NCBI GenBank assembly: GCA_036346275.1
Contig: CM070720.1
Coordinates: 10,207,278-10,271,277, forward strand
DNA length: 64,000 bases
Origin: Otatea glauca
Taxonomy: Eukaryota > Streptophyta > Magnoliopsida > Poales > Poaceae
Direction of reading: 5' to 3'
The notes under the pieces are model-generated. The model was given only the letters and a program-made list of their open reading frames with translations. It ran no database searches and was not told the origin of the DNA. Position numbers and translations under genes: made by a program. Shown piece after piece: positions 10,603 to 20,597 of this stretch (positions within the stretch are counted from its first letter, which is position 1; each line of letters starts with the position of its first letter).

Positions 10603-12032
10603 CCTTGAGTAGGGGTGTGGTCCATGGTTACCCCCAGCTTGAACATTCGCAGCAGCTTGGTTGGATATCTGCTTTGCATGGTTTGAACCATCGTGTTCAT
10701 AAGTTGAGTCCGGCGATCAAGAAGGCTCCTGTGTTACGCATATCGACTGCGGCGGTTGAGGAATCGGCTCTTCATTCTGTTATCCGCTGGTTAGCTCCAC
10801 TTCACTGCTCCAACATTTCCACGTGTCCTCACCATCATTGCAAGCTTCCAAGGTTAAGAAAAGAAGAAAGCATAGACAAGTAGAAGAATTTATGTGGGGA
10901 AACAGGTGTAACTTAAATTATTTAGCCACTTTATTGATATAATATAAAGCAATATGGTTGCTCACAAGTGCCTAAGGGCAATGCAATGCATACGAGACAC
11001 TCACAACCAGAACAAGTAAGCAAACATAGGAACCCATGACGACTCACACCTAATGGTGACTCTGAAGAAAAAGACGCGACTCAACCTTCGAGTCTCGACA
11101 CTATACTCTACTAGACTCGATCACTCATCGAGCCAACCCGGCTGCGGCTCCCCCGGAGCATACACTGGTGGGTGCTCTGGCATCGGGCAACCGGTCTGGT
11201 GACCTCTCGCGGTGGTGCAAAAGACCACATCGACTCATTGGTCTCGGGCCGCTGCTCTGCCTTGGTGCCTCCTGCTCTGGCTCCTCCGGATTTGGATCGT
11301 GTAACTCCAGGACTGGCTCAGGCTCGGGTCCGTACAAAGCCATCTCCAACTCCTGGATCTTCTGCATGGAATGAGCTAAGCCCTCCCGCAGCTGGATCCT
11401 CGCCTCTATGACCTCGGCGCGGTCCTCTGCAACTCCCTGACCGTCTCATCCAAGGCATCCTCTGGCGATGACGTACCTCGCCAGTGGGTGATAGTGGCGT
11501 CCTCCTCTAAAAGCTCCATCCTCTCCAAACGATTGTCTCGACGCGGATGGTGACAAAAGACGGTGTCCCCAACTCTGCGGAGTAAGTGCGGGCAATCGCC
11601 GCATCGCTGTCGTGTTGCCTCTGGATTCGGCCTCAAAAAAGACCTCGACCGTGATGTAGATAGGATGGCTCGCCCTCGTCCTCTCCCGAGCATACATCGT
11701 GATCTTGACATCCCGGCGACGCCAAGTCCCGCCTGTACCACCGAAGTCCTCGACATGTTGGTGCATCAAAACCACCGAGCAATCGCATCATACGCCATAA
11801 CTCCGCATGCGTATCCTCCGGTCGCTCTCCATAGGTTTGGATCATCCTCATCCGCCAAAAAAACCTTGTTTAAATTAAACGGAGAATAATAAAAATTCAA
11901 AGATAGGTATGAATAAGGAGAAAAGATAAGTCGAGATTTCTTTGATATTCTTGCTCAAGTTGATTAGGTCTTTTAGAAAATAGTTTTACCCTCCTAGGCA
12001 CAACCAAACTAGGGTCAAGTCCTACATCGGCC
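10603..12032 (-). other. Leader region between primer-binding site and gag
   Basis: About 1.4 kb lies between the primer-binding site and the gag start. Part (11851-11125) is a candidate extra reading frame, listed separately. The rest (10603-11124 and 11852-12032) is AT-rich to mixed sequence with no coding signal. Such a long leader is common in Tekay elements. Confidence 0.6.
11125..11851 (-). pseudogene. Candidate pre-gag open reading frame, frameshifted
   Basis: Three minus-strand frames join into one plausible protein. The first contains HVEDFGGTGGTWRRRDV and ERTRASHPIYITVEVFFE (from 11775). The second contains VGDTVFCHHPRRDNRLERMELLEEDATITHW and ALDETVRELQR (to 11406). The third has MQKIQELEMALYGPEPEP and an acidic, proline-rich tail (to 11125). 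Charged heptad-like stretches around the second and third pieces suggest a coiled coil. Continuity across frames suggests a once intact frame of roughly 200 residues, broken by indels. I recall similar frames in other grass retrotransposons but cannot name a family. Confidence 0.42.
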
Positions 12033-12045
12033 GCTCTCGATACCA
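12033..12045 (-). other. Primer-binding site (initiator tRNA-Met type)
   Basis: Inverted, it reads TGGTATCGAGAGC, four bases after the LTR end. This is the standard TGGTATCAGAGC site complementary to the 3' end of initiator tRNA-Met, with one extra G. It fixes the minus-strand orientation of the element. Confidence 0.75.
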
Positions 12046-14006
12046 CCTATGTCGGGACCCGAATCAAATCCGACCCTCTGTATTCTGTGCGATCCGGGAT
12101 CACGCTAGCACACACATCATCTGAGGTTGCACATTACAGACATTCACAAAGATATAAGAATAAATAGTGCAAACATGTATATAAATCGAGTTGTACGACC
12201 TTATGGTCTCCTTACAGATAAGTCAACCACACAGGGCTTACATTATTCAAAGTAAAGAAATAGCAGCGGAACATAAATAAAAGGGTCGTGGAAGCCTTCA
12301 TCTTGCCACAGGCAACCGACTGGGCTTGCCCCCTAGTTGATCGCATCCTCGATGTACTCTTCCTCCCAAGCTGGTGTAGACTCCTCCACTGATGTTGGGT
12401 TTGATAAGCAAGGTGGGGTGAGTACACAAGGCACTCAACAAGTAATGCACAAAATGCAGCGCTATTACTATATGCAGAGTTTATTCCAAAGGATTGGCTT
12501 AAATGGTTCTTTTGCATCAAGCAGCATTTTATTTTTCTAACCAATTATCTTAATTAGATTAAAGCACTGGGACAGTTATAAGCAATAATAATTTCAAATG
12601 GTTTTTCCTTGAGGATTCTCGGCACACAGCCTTAACAGTTCATTTTTAACACTTGGCACACAGCCCCCTTCCATGTTTTGTTTATGAAAATCTACCCCTT
12701 GACTGTAATCCCCGAGCAATGCTCAATACTGTGAGCACGGCTATTCGAATAGTTTTGACACTCTGCAGAGGTTGTACACTTTACCCACAAGATACAGCCG
12801 CTCACCACACAGGTGATTGTCCGCAACAAAGCTTTTCAGGAACTTCTACCTTAACCAAAGAACCTCTCGTGATTGCCTTCGCTATCACTTCCCTCACAGA
12901 GCCAAGTATAGGACCGGCCAATCACCGTTGGATGGGCACCAAGCCGTAGCACAGGTACGCTCCCCATACAGATACACCCCTGTGTACTGTCACCCCGAGG
13001 TATCAGAGGAAAGATATCAGAACCCTAGTCAACTAGGTCTGTCCCATATCAGACATGTGGTTGTACGGGTGACTCAGATCAAAGGCTTGCAAGGTGAAGT
13101 CCTTAACTGACCAAGGCAAGACTTCCAACACTCAACAGTGGCACACAGCCCAATGTGGCACACAGACTCACATCACTCATCAACCCAATGCCACACAGGC
13201 CCACCAGGCACACAGCCTCTTGCCACTTGCCCCAGTCTAAATCTTTTCCCACCCAATTGATTATTGTGCAACACATGCCAGCAATAACTCCACATCGGTA
13301 CGGAACCACACAGGTCGCGGTACCTCAATCTCATCATATAGCATCATCACACCACTTTTCAAAATACATTCAATATGTCTTTAGTCAGTATTGTAGCATT
13401 TTTCCGAAAGATCACTCATGATTCGTTGCAAGGCTAAGTATCTACTCACGGTCTAGCCTCCCGTGTTGGCACAATATTAGCATCCAACTAATATAATCAA
13501 ACTTAGGGTGACAATGGTTTAGGGCATACAATTTATAATTCAAGGTGGCATAACAAAATGGGTTGATTATCTACATTATCCCAAATCAATTTAATTTCAT
13601 TTTAAATAATTAGCATGCATAGTTTCAAAGCATAAATTACATTTTAAAATCTGGGATCAAAATGATCAAAGCATCACTTGCCTTCAAAGAGTTGCTGGTC
13701 TTGTTCCGAAGCTTGGTCTTGAGCGACGAAATCTTCCTCGAAACTTTCCGACAAATTTGCGTCTACGCGTACAAACAAAATATGCAATAAATAACTAATA
13801 CAGAAGACTAAACGACCTCAAAAATTAAAATAAAATTCACCATTAAATATCTCATAATTTTATGAATTTTTAGAAATTTGAATCATCCAAATCCGAGTTA
13901 AAATGCAAAAGTTATAGTCATTTGAAGTTTGAATAAAATCTGAAAATATAGAAATTAAGAAAATCCGATTTTCCTGAAATATTTTTACACTGGAAATTCG
14001 CATTTG

Positions 14007-14108
14007 TGACGTCAGCACCGCGTCATGATGACGTCAGCATAGAAAGGAAATTCGGTCGAAATATTTTTATATATAAAAAAAATATATATGACGTCATCGC
14101 TGACGTCA
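14007..14108. promoter_or_regulatory. Cluster of four TGACGTCA palindromes
   Basis: Perfect TGACGTCA sites are at 14007-14014, 14029-14036, 14089-14096 and 14101-14108, with the AT-rich block 14060-14088 between the pairs. Plant bZIP (TGA/CRE) factors recognise this core. Single sites are present at a similar place in three other LTRs here. Confidence 0.45.
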
Positions 14109-14714
14109 TCTCGACACGTGCACGCCTGCAGGCCGCCACGCCGCTCTGATCTATGGGTCGGGTCCACGGGTTGGCCACGTCCACCGTGGACCGGCGACAG
14201 CGTGCTCGTGCACCGGGTGACGCAAGCCGTGGCGTCAGCGACGGCTCGCAACCAATCCCAACGCGACACGCGGCGCTAAACTAATCGCCGAAACTCGATT
14301 CAATCTCGTCCTTCTGATTTAAAACGAACGGCCGAGATTCATGCGACTTTTCGCCTCACCTCTACCGCGGAGCAAACACGTGGCTTCACCGTGACCCTTG
14401 GATCCAGATCGAACGGTCACGATTACTCGGGTGACATCGACAGAAACGGCGGCGCTGACTCCTCGGTTTCCGCGCGTCACGCGTCAACACAGGACTGGCC
14501 CGATGCACGGTGCGATCTCATCCGCTCGATTCAAACGGACGGCCGCGATGAGCCAAGGCTATCGGCTCTAGCCTACTGCGGCGCAACACGCGGCACAATC
14601 CAAGGCAGCCGGCGCACATCCGACGGCTGTGACCTTTACGCGACGCGGTAAAAAAAATAAACCCTACGATCTAGATCTAACGGCTGAAATAAACTAGTCG
14701 TGAAACTAATCGAA

Positions 14715-14798
14715 GCAATCTAGACCGTTGATTAGATCAAACGGCTGAGGGGTGAAGGTGAGGATTACTGTTGAGGATTACCGTTGATTAGATCAAAC
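14715..14798. repeat. Duplicated filler at the nested LTR junction
   Basis: The sequence starting TCTAGACCGTTGATTAG is a ~55-base copy of what also starts at 15122. It is followed by a second, shorter copy (GGATTACCGTTGATTAGATC) and then the truncated plus LTR. This looks like patchwork filler made during double-strand break repair. Confidence 0.55.
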
Positions 14799-15121
14799 CT
14801 GTGTTGGAAGAGGAAGTCCAGGAAGACACGAGTCATTAGGGTCCGAACCTTGTCGGTTGCCTGTGGTGAACTGATGAGCTATCTACGTTTTCTACTTTCC
14901 GCTGCTTAATTATTAGTTTATATTCTCAGTCTTGCCCTGCGTGGCTTAATAATGTAAGTTGGTCATAAGATCATACATTTAGCTATATCAATAAATGAAC
15001 TATTATTCTATTATCGTTGTGTATGATGTGATATGTACCAATGTTGAGCTGTGTGCACTAGCGTTGATCCTGGGACTAGTGCGGTAAACACAGTGGGTTC
15101 GAATCAGTGGATTCGGGTCCT
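14799..15121 (+). repeat. Fragment of the plus-strand Tekay LTR 3' end
   Basis: It matches 5043-5363 from TGTGTTGGAAGAGG through GGGTCCTTACA with scattered single-base indels. It lies within the minus LTR. The sequence after its end (TCTAGACCGTTG) is the same as that after the full LTR end at 5363. Confidence 0.85.
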
Positions 15122-16221
15122 TACATCTAGACCGTTGATTAGATCAAACGGCTGAGGGGTGAAGATGAGGATTACTGTTGATTGGCGACGTGGATGAATC
15201 AGTGCGTTCGGGCGGCGATCGGACGGTGGACGAAGCTTCGGTGGCGACGATGTCACAAAGGGCGCAGATCTTGCCAGAGAGGATGAAGACGACGTGCAAC
15301 GCGGCGCTGCGGGGCTTCTCCGGCGTGATGAAGTGGTCCACTCGATGCAGCTGGCTTCGGTGAACTCAGGAAGGGGTCGGAGCACGGCGGAGCGGCTCGG
15401 ACGACGATGGGAGGAAGCAAAAACAACGGTGGCGAAGGAAGGCAACTACGGCGAGCTCTCACGGGCGCTAGAGGGAGTCTCGGCGTGCGTGCGAGGAGTC
15501 AAAAGATGCGGAGCGAAGGCCTCTGCACGACGCCTTCAACGGGAACTTAAGGGCTGCCTCGACGTGCGCGAAACGGCCGGCGGAAGTCACGGCCATCAAC
15601 GCCCACGTCTCTCCGATGATCTCGCGGGGGCGGCGGCGTGGCGCGATCTGTGCGTTCGTCGCGGCGATGATCCGAAGGCTCACACGCCGCGGGCGACGTG
15701 GCACACGCGCTGCAGCGTCGATCCGGATCGGACGGCTTGGGCTAAGCGGCGCTAGGGTTTCGGCGGGCAGCTGCGTGGGTCGAGTCACGAAGTGGGCGAG
15801 CACGATCTTGGGCCGCCAGCGATTTCGCCTGACAACGTTCTGGATTTTTAAATCCTTTTCGAATAAAAATAATTCGGAAATTAGTTTTGGCCAAAGAAAG
15901 TAGTAAAATATCGAAAAATTCGGAAAAATTCGGAAAATACTTTGAGATGTTTCGAACTCCATTAAAATATTTTCAATAAAACTTTGCAAAAACTTTTCCT
16001 TTATTTAATTTGTTTTCAAGAAAGGCTATATTTGAATAATTCCAAATAAATTTCAATAATTTCCAAAATTTCTCAAAAATCAAGAATACTTCAAATTTTA
16101 AATTAGAGCAAAAATTAGGGTGTTACAACACCTCTCAATCCGAGCCACGTCAAAAATATCCAGGATACCCTAAAAAACAGAGGAGGTCGGCTCTCTGTTA
16201 ATTCGTATATATAATGTAGTA

Positions 16222-16375
16222 CATCACAAACGATTTGTGGATAAAACCGTCTGCGAATACGTCATCTAGACGGTTTTATCCACAAACCGTCTGTGTTTTG
16301 CAGACAGTTTTTGGATAAAACCGTCTGCGATTACGTCATTGCAGACGGTTTTATCGACAAACCGTTCATGATGTT
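16222..16375. repeat. Left subterminal hairpin array of the CACTA element
   Basis: Two consecutive hairpins are present, each with ~24-base arms. The first has GATTTGTGGATAAAACCGTCT against AGACGGTTTTATCCACAAACC. The second has GGATAAAACCGTCTGCGAT against GCAGACGGTTTTATCGAC. The unit word GACGGTTT recurs in both orientations. Confidence 0.7.
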
Positions 16376-16656
16376 CCTTCCCAAGATAGCTTCTTCGTCT
16401 TCCCAAGGATTTCATATCTCTTCGTCTTTCAAGACAGCCGCGCAGTGTTTCGAGTTGATCGGTTCATCTTCCGAATAATTAAATTAACCGTCTGTTCCAA
16501 GACAGGCGCGCAGTGTTTCGAGTTGACGCTTCATCTTCCGAAGATCATTAAACTATCTGATCAAATTCCACTTTGTAGACTGTTTTCCCGTAGCACTGGA
16601 GTCCAATGGTATAAGTACTCGATCATCAATCACATTCCACAGAGATCATCGCCACC

Positions 16657-17082
16657 ATGAGCACCTCATCAAACAACTCCGACACCCCACAGCCTCCGCC
16701 TTCATCGCCATCATCGACTTCCGCTCCGCCTTCACCGCCACCGTCGACTTTGCCTCCTCGTCCTCTGCGGCCTCTGTGGGAATGGCTGCAGCGCAACTGC
16801 GGCGCCATATACTTGAATCCACCGGCTGTGGCTTATCGTGGACGATCCCCTCCGCCGGCTACCTCGGGCACCGTTCCGTCCGCCTCAATCATCGGAAAGA
16901 AGCGTCTGGCGTCTCCAATAGTGATCTCCTCCGACGATAACAACAGCTACGACTCATCGGAGGGCTACCATGATGGCTGGGAGCTGCAGGATGACCCAGA
17001 CAGAGCCGGGTCGAGTGAGGACCCCGACGGTCACAGCGACGACTCCAACTCCGACGACGACACCGACGACGACGAGATGTAG
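16657..17082 (+). CDS. 141-residue CACTA-internal protein with KKR, IVISSDD and acidic tail
   Basis: The frame is intact and sits between the two hairpin arrays. The start codon has an excellent context (GCCACCATGAGC), and GGTATAAGTACT about 45 bases upstream could serve as a TATA box. The protein has a Pro/Ser-rich N-terminus (residues 10-40), a short aromatic segment (WEWLQRNCGAIYLNP, about 41-55), a basic KKR (81-83), IVISSDD (88-94) and a strongly acidic C-terminus (about 97-140). Hydrophobic residues followed by SSD and acids resemble a SUMO-interacting motif; the KKR could aid nuclear import. I do not recognise a named family. The low complexity means it could be fortuitous, but the start context and surviving frame argue for a real gene. 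Confidence 0.5.
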   Translation: MSTSSNNSDTPQPPPSSPSSTSAPPSPPPSTLPPRPLRPLWEWLQRNCGAIYLNPPAVAYRGRSPPPATSGTVPSASIIGKKRLASPIVISSDDNNSYDSSEGYHDGWELQDDPDRAGSSEDPDGHSDDSNSDDDTDDDEM

Positions 17083-17249
17083 CGACTAAGTAGTAAGTAG
17101 TATTTCGCAGTAGTATTTTGGTGGGGAACTTTTCTACATAGCACTCTGTTTATGCTTATGCTTATATATATATAGCATGATGTTTTCAATGTTTGCTCTG
17201 AACGATTCACAGACGGTTTGTGGATAAAAACGTCTATGATATGGTGATA

Positions 17250-17421
17250 ATCACAAATGGTTTCATCCACAAACCGTCTGTGAAGTTCTTGCTTTCATCA
17301 CAGACGGTTTGTAGTTGAAACCGTCTGCGATGTACCATACATCGCAGCGGTTTCAACTACAAACCGTCTGTGATGAAAGCAAGAACTTCACAGACGATTT
17401 GTGAATGAAACCATCTGTAAT
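17250..17421. repeat. Long near-perfect inverted repeat (about 83-base arms)
   Basis: The arms run outward from a 5-base loop in GCGATGT-ACCAT-ACATCGC. The left arm contains GAAGTTCTTGCTTTCATC and the right arm GATGAAAGCAAGAACTTC. The inner 65 bases differ by one missing base and one mismatch; the outer part is less exact. Transcribed, it would fold into a single long hairpin suited to small-RNA production. Confidence 0.85.
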
Positions 17422-17545
17422 GATCCAATATAGCAAACGGTTTCATCCACAAACCGTCTGGGATGTGCCCGAAACACATTAGAGACAGTTTTCGTAAAAA
17501 ACAGTCAGTGATGACGTGTCTAATATAACACCTTTTGTAGTAGTG

Positions 17546-18022
17546 TATTGTTACTTTCTGGAAATAAGGGAGCATAAGTTATTGGGAGTAAATGACACAC
17601 CCTTCCGACCATGTAACTAAGATAGCAGCACACTCACAGTGATGAAAAACTTATGAAGAATGGAAATACAAATATGTAGAACAGCCAAAACTGGAAGTAA
17701 AAGAAGGACGAGACAACTGCACTCAGCCATATATATATATATATATATATATATCAAGTAGGGTGAGAGCGCACTCAGCCAGAAACCTTCAAACATCATG
17801 CAAAGTTCAGGTTTGGGTTTCTAAAATTGGACAGGTGATCTAGGCGAAGTAACCAGCGAACACATTTCATCATCGGCCTTGGTATTTTGACTTCGTTCTG
17901 CTCTACGGTTAGCAATAGATTGGGATGTAGCAAAGAAACCATCAATGATGACGCCTCATCACATACGATTTTTAAAAACCATTAGTGATGATGAGTCTAA
18001 TATGAGTCCTTTTGTAGTAGTG
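17546..18022. mobile_element. Second CACTA right end, relic
   Basis: A second CCTTTTGTAGTAGTG ends at 18022, preceded by a subterminal repeat pair (CACATACGATTTTTAAAAACCATTAGTGATG). It has the same direction as the end at 17545, suggesting one CACTA inserted near the end of an older one. The interior holds an (AT)n tract at 17729-17754 and no gene. Confidence 0.5.
17729..17754. repeat. (AT)n microsatellite
   Basis: Thirteen uninterrupted AT units lie inside the older CACTA relic. Confidence 0.9.
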
Positions 18023-19028
18023 CGGATTCGCTTAGCCTGGAGGAAGAAGACAATGGCGAAGCCACGTGCAAGATCTTTCGGTGGCCTTTGCTTGCTTACA
18101 TGATGCTAGTGGTAGTGGTGGGGAAGTGGAGGGAAGTGACGGGTCGATGGAAGGCAATATGGCAGAGTCGGGGTAAGCGCACTGGTGGAGGGACAAGGCG
18201 AGGCACAAATTCTAGGGTTCATCTCTGCATGGGTGGAGCAGGAAGGTGTGGGCGGAGCTGGCAGCGACGATTGGACAGAGGCAGCAACGTGGTGATGACT
18301 TGAGTCCCTGCATGGGCTTTGTGCATTCTAGCATGCGAGAGCACGCACGGTGCTACATGGGCAACGCCTGGGCGTGAGCTGGGAGGGGTGAGCGGTTGAC
18401 ACAGGGGCCTAGCCTAACAAGGGTTGACGAGTGGGCTTGACTTGTCGGAGAGCGGAAGATGGAGAAAGGCTAAGATGGGAAGGTGCATTTTAGTGTAATA
18501 CACTTCCTTACAGAGAAAACGATTTTTAGTCGAAGGCGCTTTCCATTTCTAGAATTTTTGTTTTTCATTTATTGTCTTATTTTACAGCCAACATTTCTGA
18601 ATTTTGTTTAAGTTACCAGACCAACCTCATATTTTATGAATTTTTTTGTAGATGATCCTAGGATGTTACTAATGTTTCTGTAAAATTTTTAGATCATAAG
18701 CAGGTCTAAGATTTGCTGAAAAAGAAATCTTTTAGTGCTTCTGTTCTAATGAAGGATTTAGTTTTTTTTTTATTTTTTAGGAGCTTTAAAAAATTTAAAA
18801 ATTTGTCATACTTTTTAGAGAGATTCTTTGGATTAATTGGGACTTACATAAATATTTCTAGACATTGAAATGTTGTGAATTCGAAATTTGAAAATCAGGA
18901 TCAATAACTAGGTTATTGAAAATCATTTTCTTTAATGGAAAAATTCCGAAAATATCTAAAAATTCACAATAAATCCAGAAAATGACTTGATGACTTTTTT
19001 CATTTTGGTGAATTCTGGGATGTTATAG
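18023..19028 (-). repeat. Degenerate minus-strand LTR fragment
   Basis: The right edge TGGGATGTTATA resembles an inverted Tekay-type start (TGTAACATCCCA) with one change. To its left lies AT-rich sequence rich in AAAATTTT blocks, then a G-rich part (18040-18480), the usual order for an inverted LTR of this type. No gene is supported. The left end is not defined. Confidence 0.4.
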
Positions 19029-20597
19029 ACAGGGACACGAGGTAGGATATAAAATGGTGGGTTTTGGATTGGGTTATAAGATTTTAATCCTATTTCTTTG
19101 TTTGGGAAGGTTTGGTTCAGGGAATAGGTTATAAATTTATAGGACAAAGATACCCCTTTTGAAAAGAAAGAGGGGACACCATCAATAGTGTGGAAGTTAG
19201 GTTGTGAAAGGCAAAGATGCAAATCTCCCTATATCCCAATCTAAACCCAAAAAAGTCCTAAAAATTTATTCTAAGTTTCAAAAGTTTTTTATGCATTTTA
19301 TGGCTATTCTAGAATTTTCTACAGTAAATAAATTGTTTTTTCATTTTATAGCTGCTGTTATTGAATTTTAGAAATTATATAAAAATTATGCAAAGCTTGA
19401 AAATAGTTTATTTGGGTTCTAAGTCATAATTTTTGAAGTTGGTTTGTTATATCTAAAAATTCAAACTTTTTCTACAATTAAAAGCCCTTGTAAAAATGTT
19501 TTAAAATCCAGTTTTTAGAAAGCGATCAACCAAAAACCTGTTTCCTCCATGAGAAAATGTTTTCCAGCTGATACTCCTCTCTTAACCCTCTTTCTCTCTC
19601 GCTAACGCACTGGGCCCACCCATCAGGGATCATCTTCTACCTCCTGTCATGCTAGTACAGAGCACTTCTTGCTCTCTCTCTCTCTCACCCCACTGCTGAC
19701 CTGTGGACATCACACCCTCGCCGTAGGACCCGTCCGCCATGACGCCGCTATAGAACACCCACTATGCCATCCGTTGTTCACCCCACATAGCGCGCCACTC
19801 GATTTGACCAAGCCACTGACCAACCATGCCCATGTGAATGCCTGATGCTCCGTCAACTAATCCTGTTGCCACACAGTGCCTTCCCCCTTGTCCCCTTCTA
19901 TGCATCACTAGACGAAGGGAGCTTGCGCGCTATGCCATTGCCGTGTTTCACTGTGAGAAATCACAAAACCTTCCCAAGCCCCTCACCTCAACTTAAGCTT
20001 CCCTTAGCGTGTCATCTCCTTCAGCTCGCCACCCTAGCATCCCTCCCAAGCACAGGACATTTGGTCTTGTGGATCGTTAGGAACGGCATCATCTTCTTCA
20101 AGGCTGACAAGCACATCTCCATGACACCACCCTATTGAGCTTGTGTGCTCAACACGCATGTCAAGGTCTTGCTTAGGCTTCACCCTCACCCTTTCTATGC
20201 TTAATGAAGCAGTTGCATCTGAGTGAGACCAACCCAACTTTATCTTCTTTGTCTCTAGTGTGCGTACCCAATCTGAGTCACCGCAACACCCTATTTTTAG
20301 AGAGCTCCTTCCATGTTTGTCCGCATCACCTTGTGTTCTATACTCTGCTTACGGAAGCTCCTCACTTTATTGCTTGGTTTCAGTAGTGAAGTATCAACAC
20401 TGTGCCAATCACTTATTTTAAAGCCATCATCACAATTTTCGCTATCACATCTTCTCAAGTGAGCTCCATGTCAATTCCTTGCTCTAGAATCTTCATTGGC
20501 TTGCATGTGAAGTAAAGCACACCATCTGGCAGCCCCTCTTTCTCTGCAACATGTTAGCGCTGTACGAGTCTTCATTACTGCCCCTGCTAATCATCGA
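19029..20597. other. Unassigned region, possibly start of an old plus-strand LTR
   Basis: AT-rich sequence (19260-19550) passes into a C/T-rich block (19560-20590) without a convincing reading frame. The order resembles the U3 and core of a degraded plus LTR whose later parts could be 23561-23760 and 42443-46716. That continuity is an inference from composition and from the insertion sites of the intervening solo LTRs. Confidence 0.3.

Larger units (their letters stand above)
5364..16127 (-). mobile_element. Tekay-type Ty3/gypsy retrotransposon, minus strand, rearranged
   Basis: Read on the minus strand, the order is 5' LTR (16127-12050), primer-binding site, pre-gag frame, gag, protease, RT, RNase H, integrase with chromodomain, purine tract and 3' LTR (6355-5364, truncated). 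Every coding part is frameshifted. The 3' LTR is cut off by the plus-strand LTR ending at 5363. The 5' LTR carries a 323-bp fragment of that same plus LTR at the equivalent position. The right flank after 16127 is ACACC; the left duplication is lost. Confidence 0.85.
12050..16127 (-). repeat. 5' LTR of the minus-strand Tekay element, interrupted
   Basis: The LTR end, TGTCGGGACCCG, is at 12050 beside the primer-binding site; the LTR start, GGGTGTTACA, is at 16127. The span is 4,078 bp. It is longer than other copies because 14715-15121 holds a repeated filler and a 323-bp plus-strand LTR fragment. Without these it is about 3.7 kb. It shares the GGTGAATTTTAT/TCTACGCG block and TGACGTCA sites with other Tekay LTRs. 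It contains only shadow frames. Confidence 0.85.
16128..17545. mobile_element. CACTA-type DNA transposon, left end missing
   Basis: The right terminus (17532-17545, CTTTTGTAGTAGTG) is the inverted form of CACTACTACAAAAG, the CACTA terminal repeat. Subterminal arrays of GACGGTTT/AAACCGTC hairpins lie at 16222-16375 and 17205-17520, as CACTA transposase-binding regions usually do. No matching CACTAC start exists on the left, where the minus-strand Tekay element ends at 16127; it may have been cut away. No transposase is encoded, so the element is non-autonomous. Confidence 0.6.

Noticed and set aside
16222..17520. CRISPR-like regularly spaced repeats
   Set aside because: The repeats are inverted hairpin units with variable spacing at the ends of a CACTA transposon, in a plant genome.
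19029..19250. Pairing of this region with 50042-50170 as two halves of one small DNA transposon
   Set aside because: Both contain GGGTTTTGGA-type words in opposite orientation, but no shared termini or target duplication could be identified.
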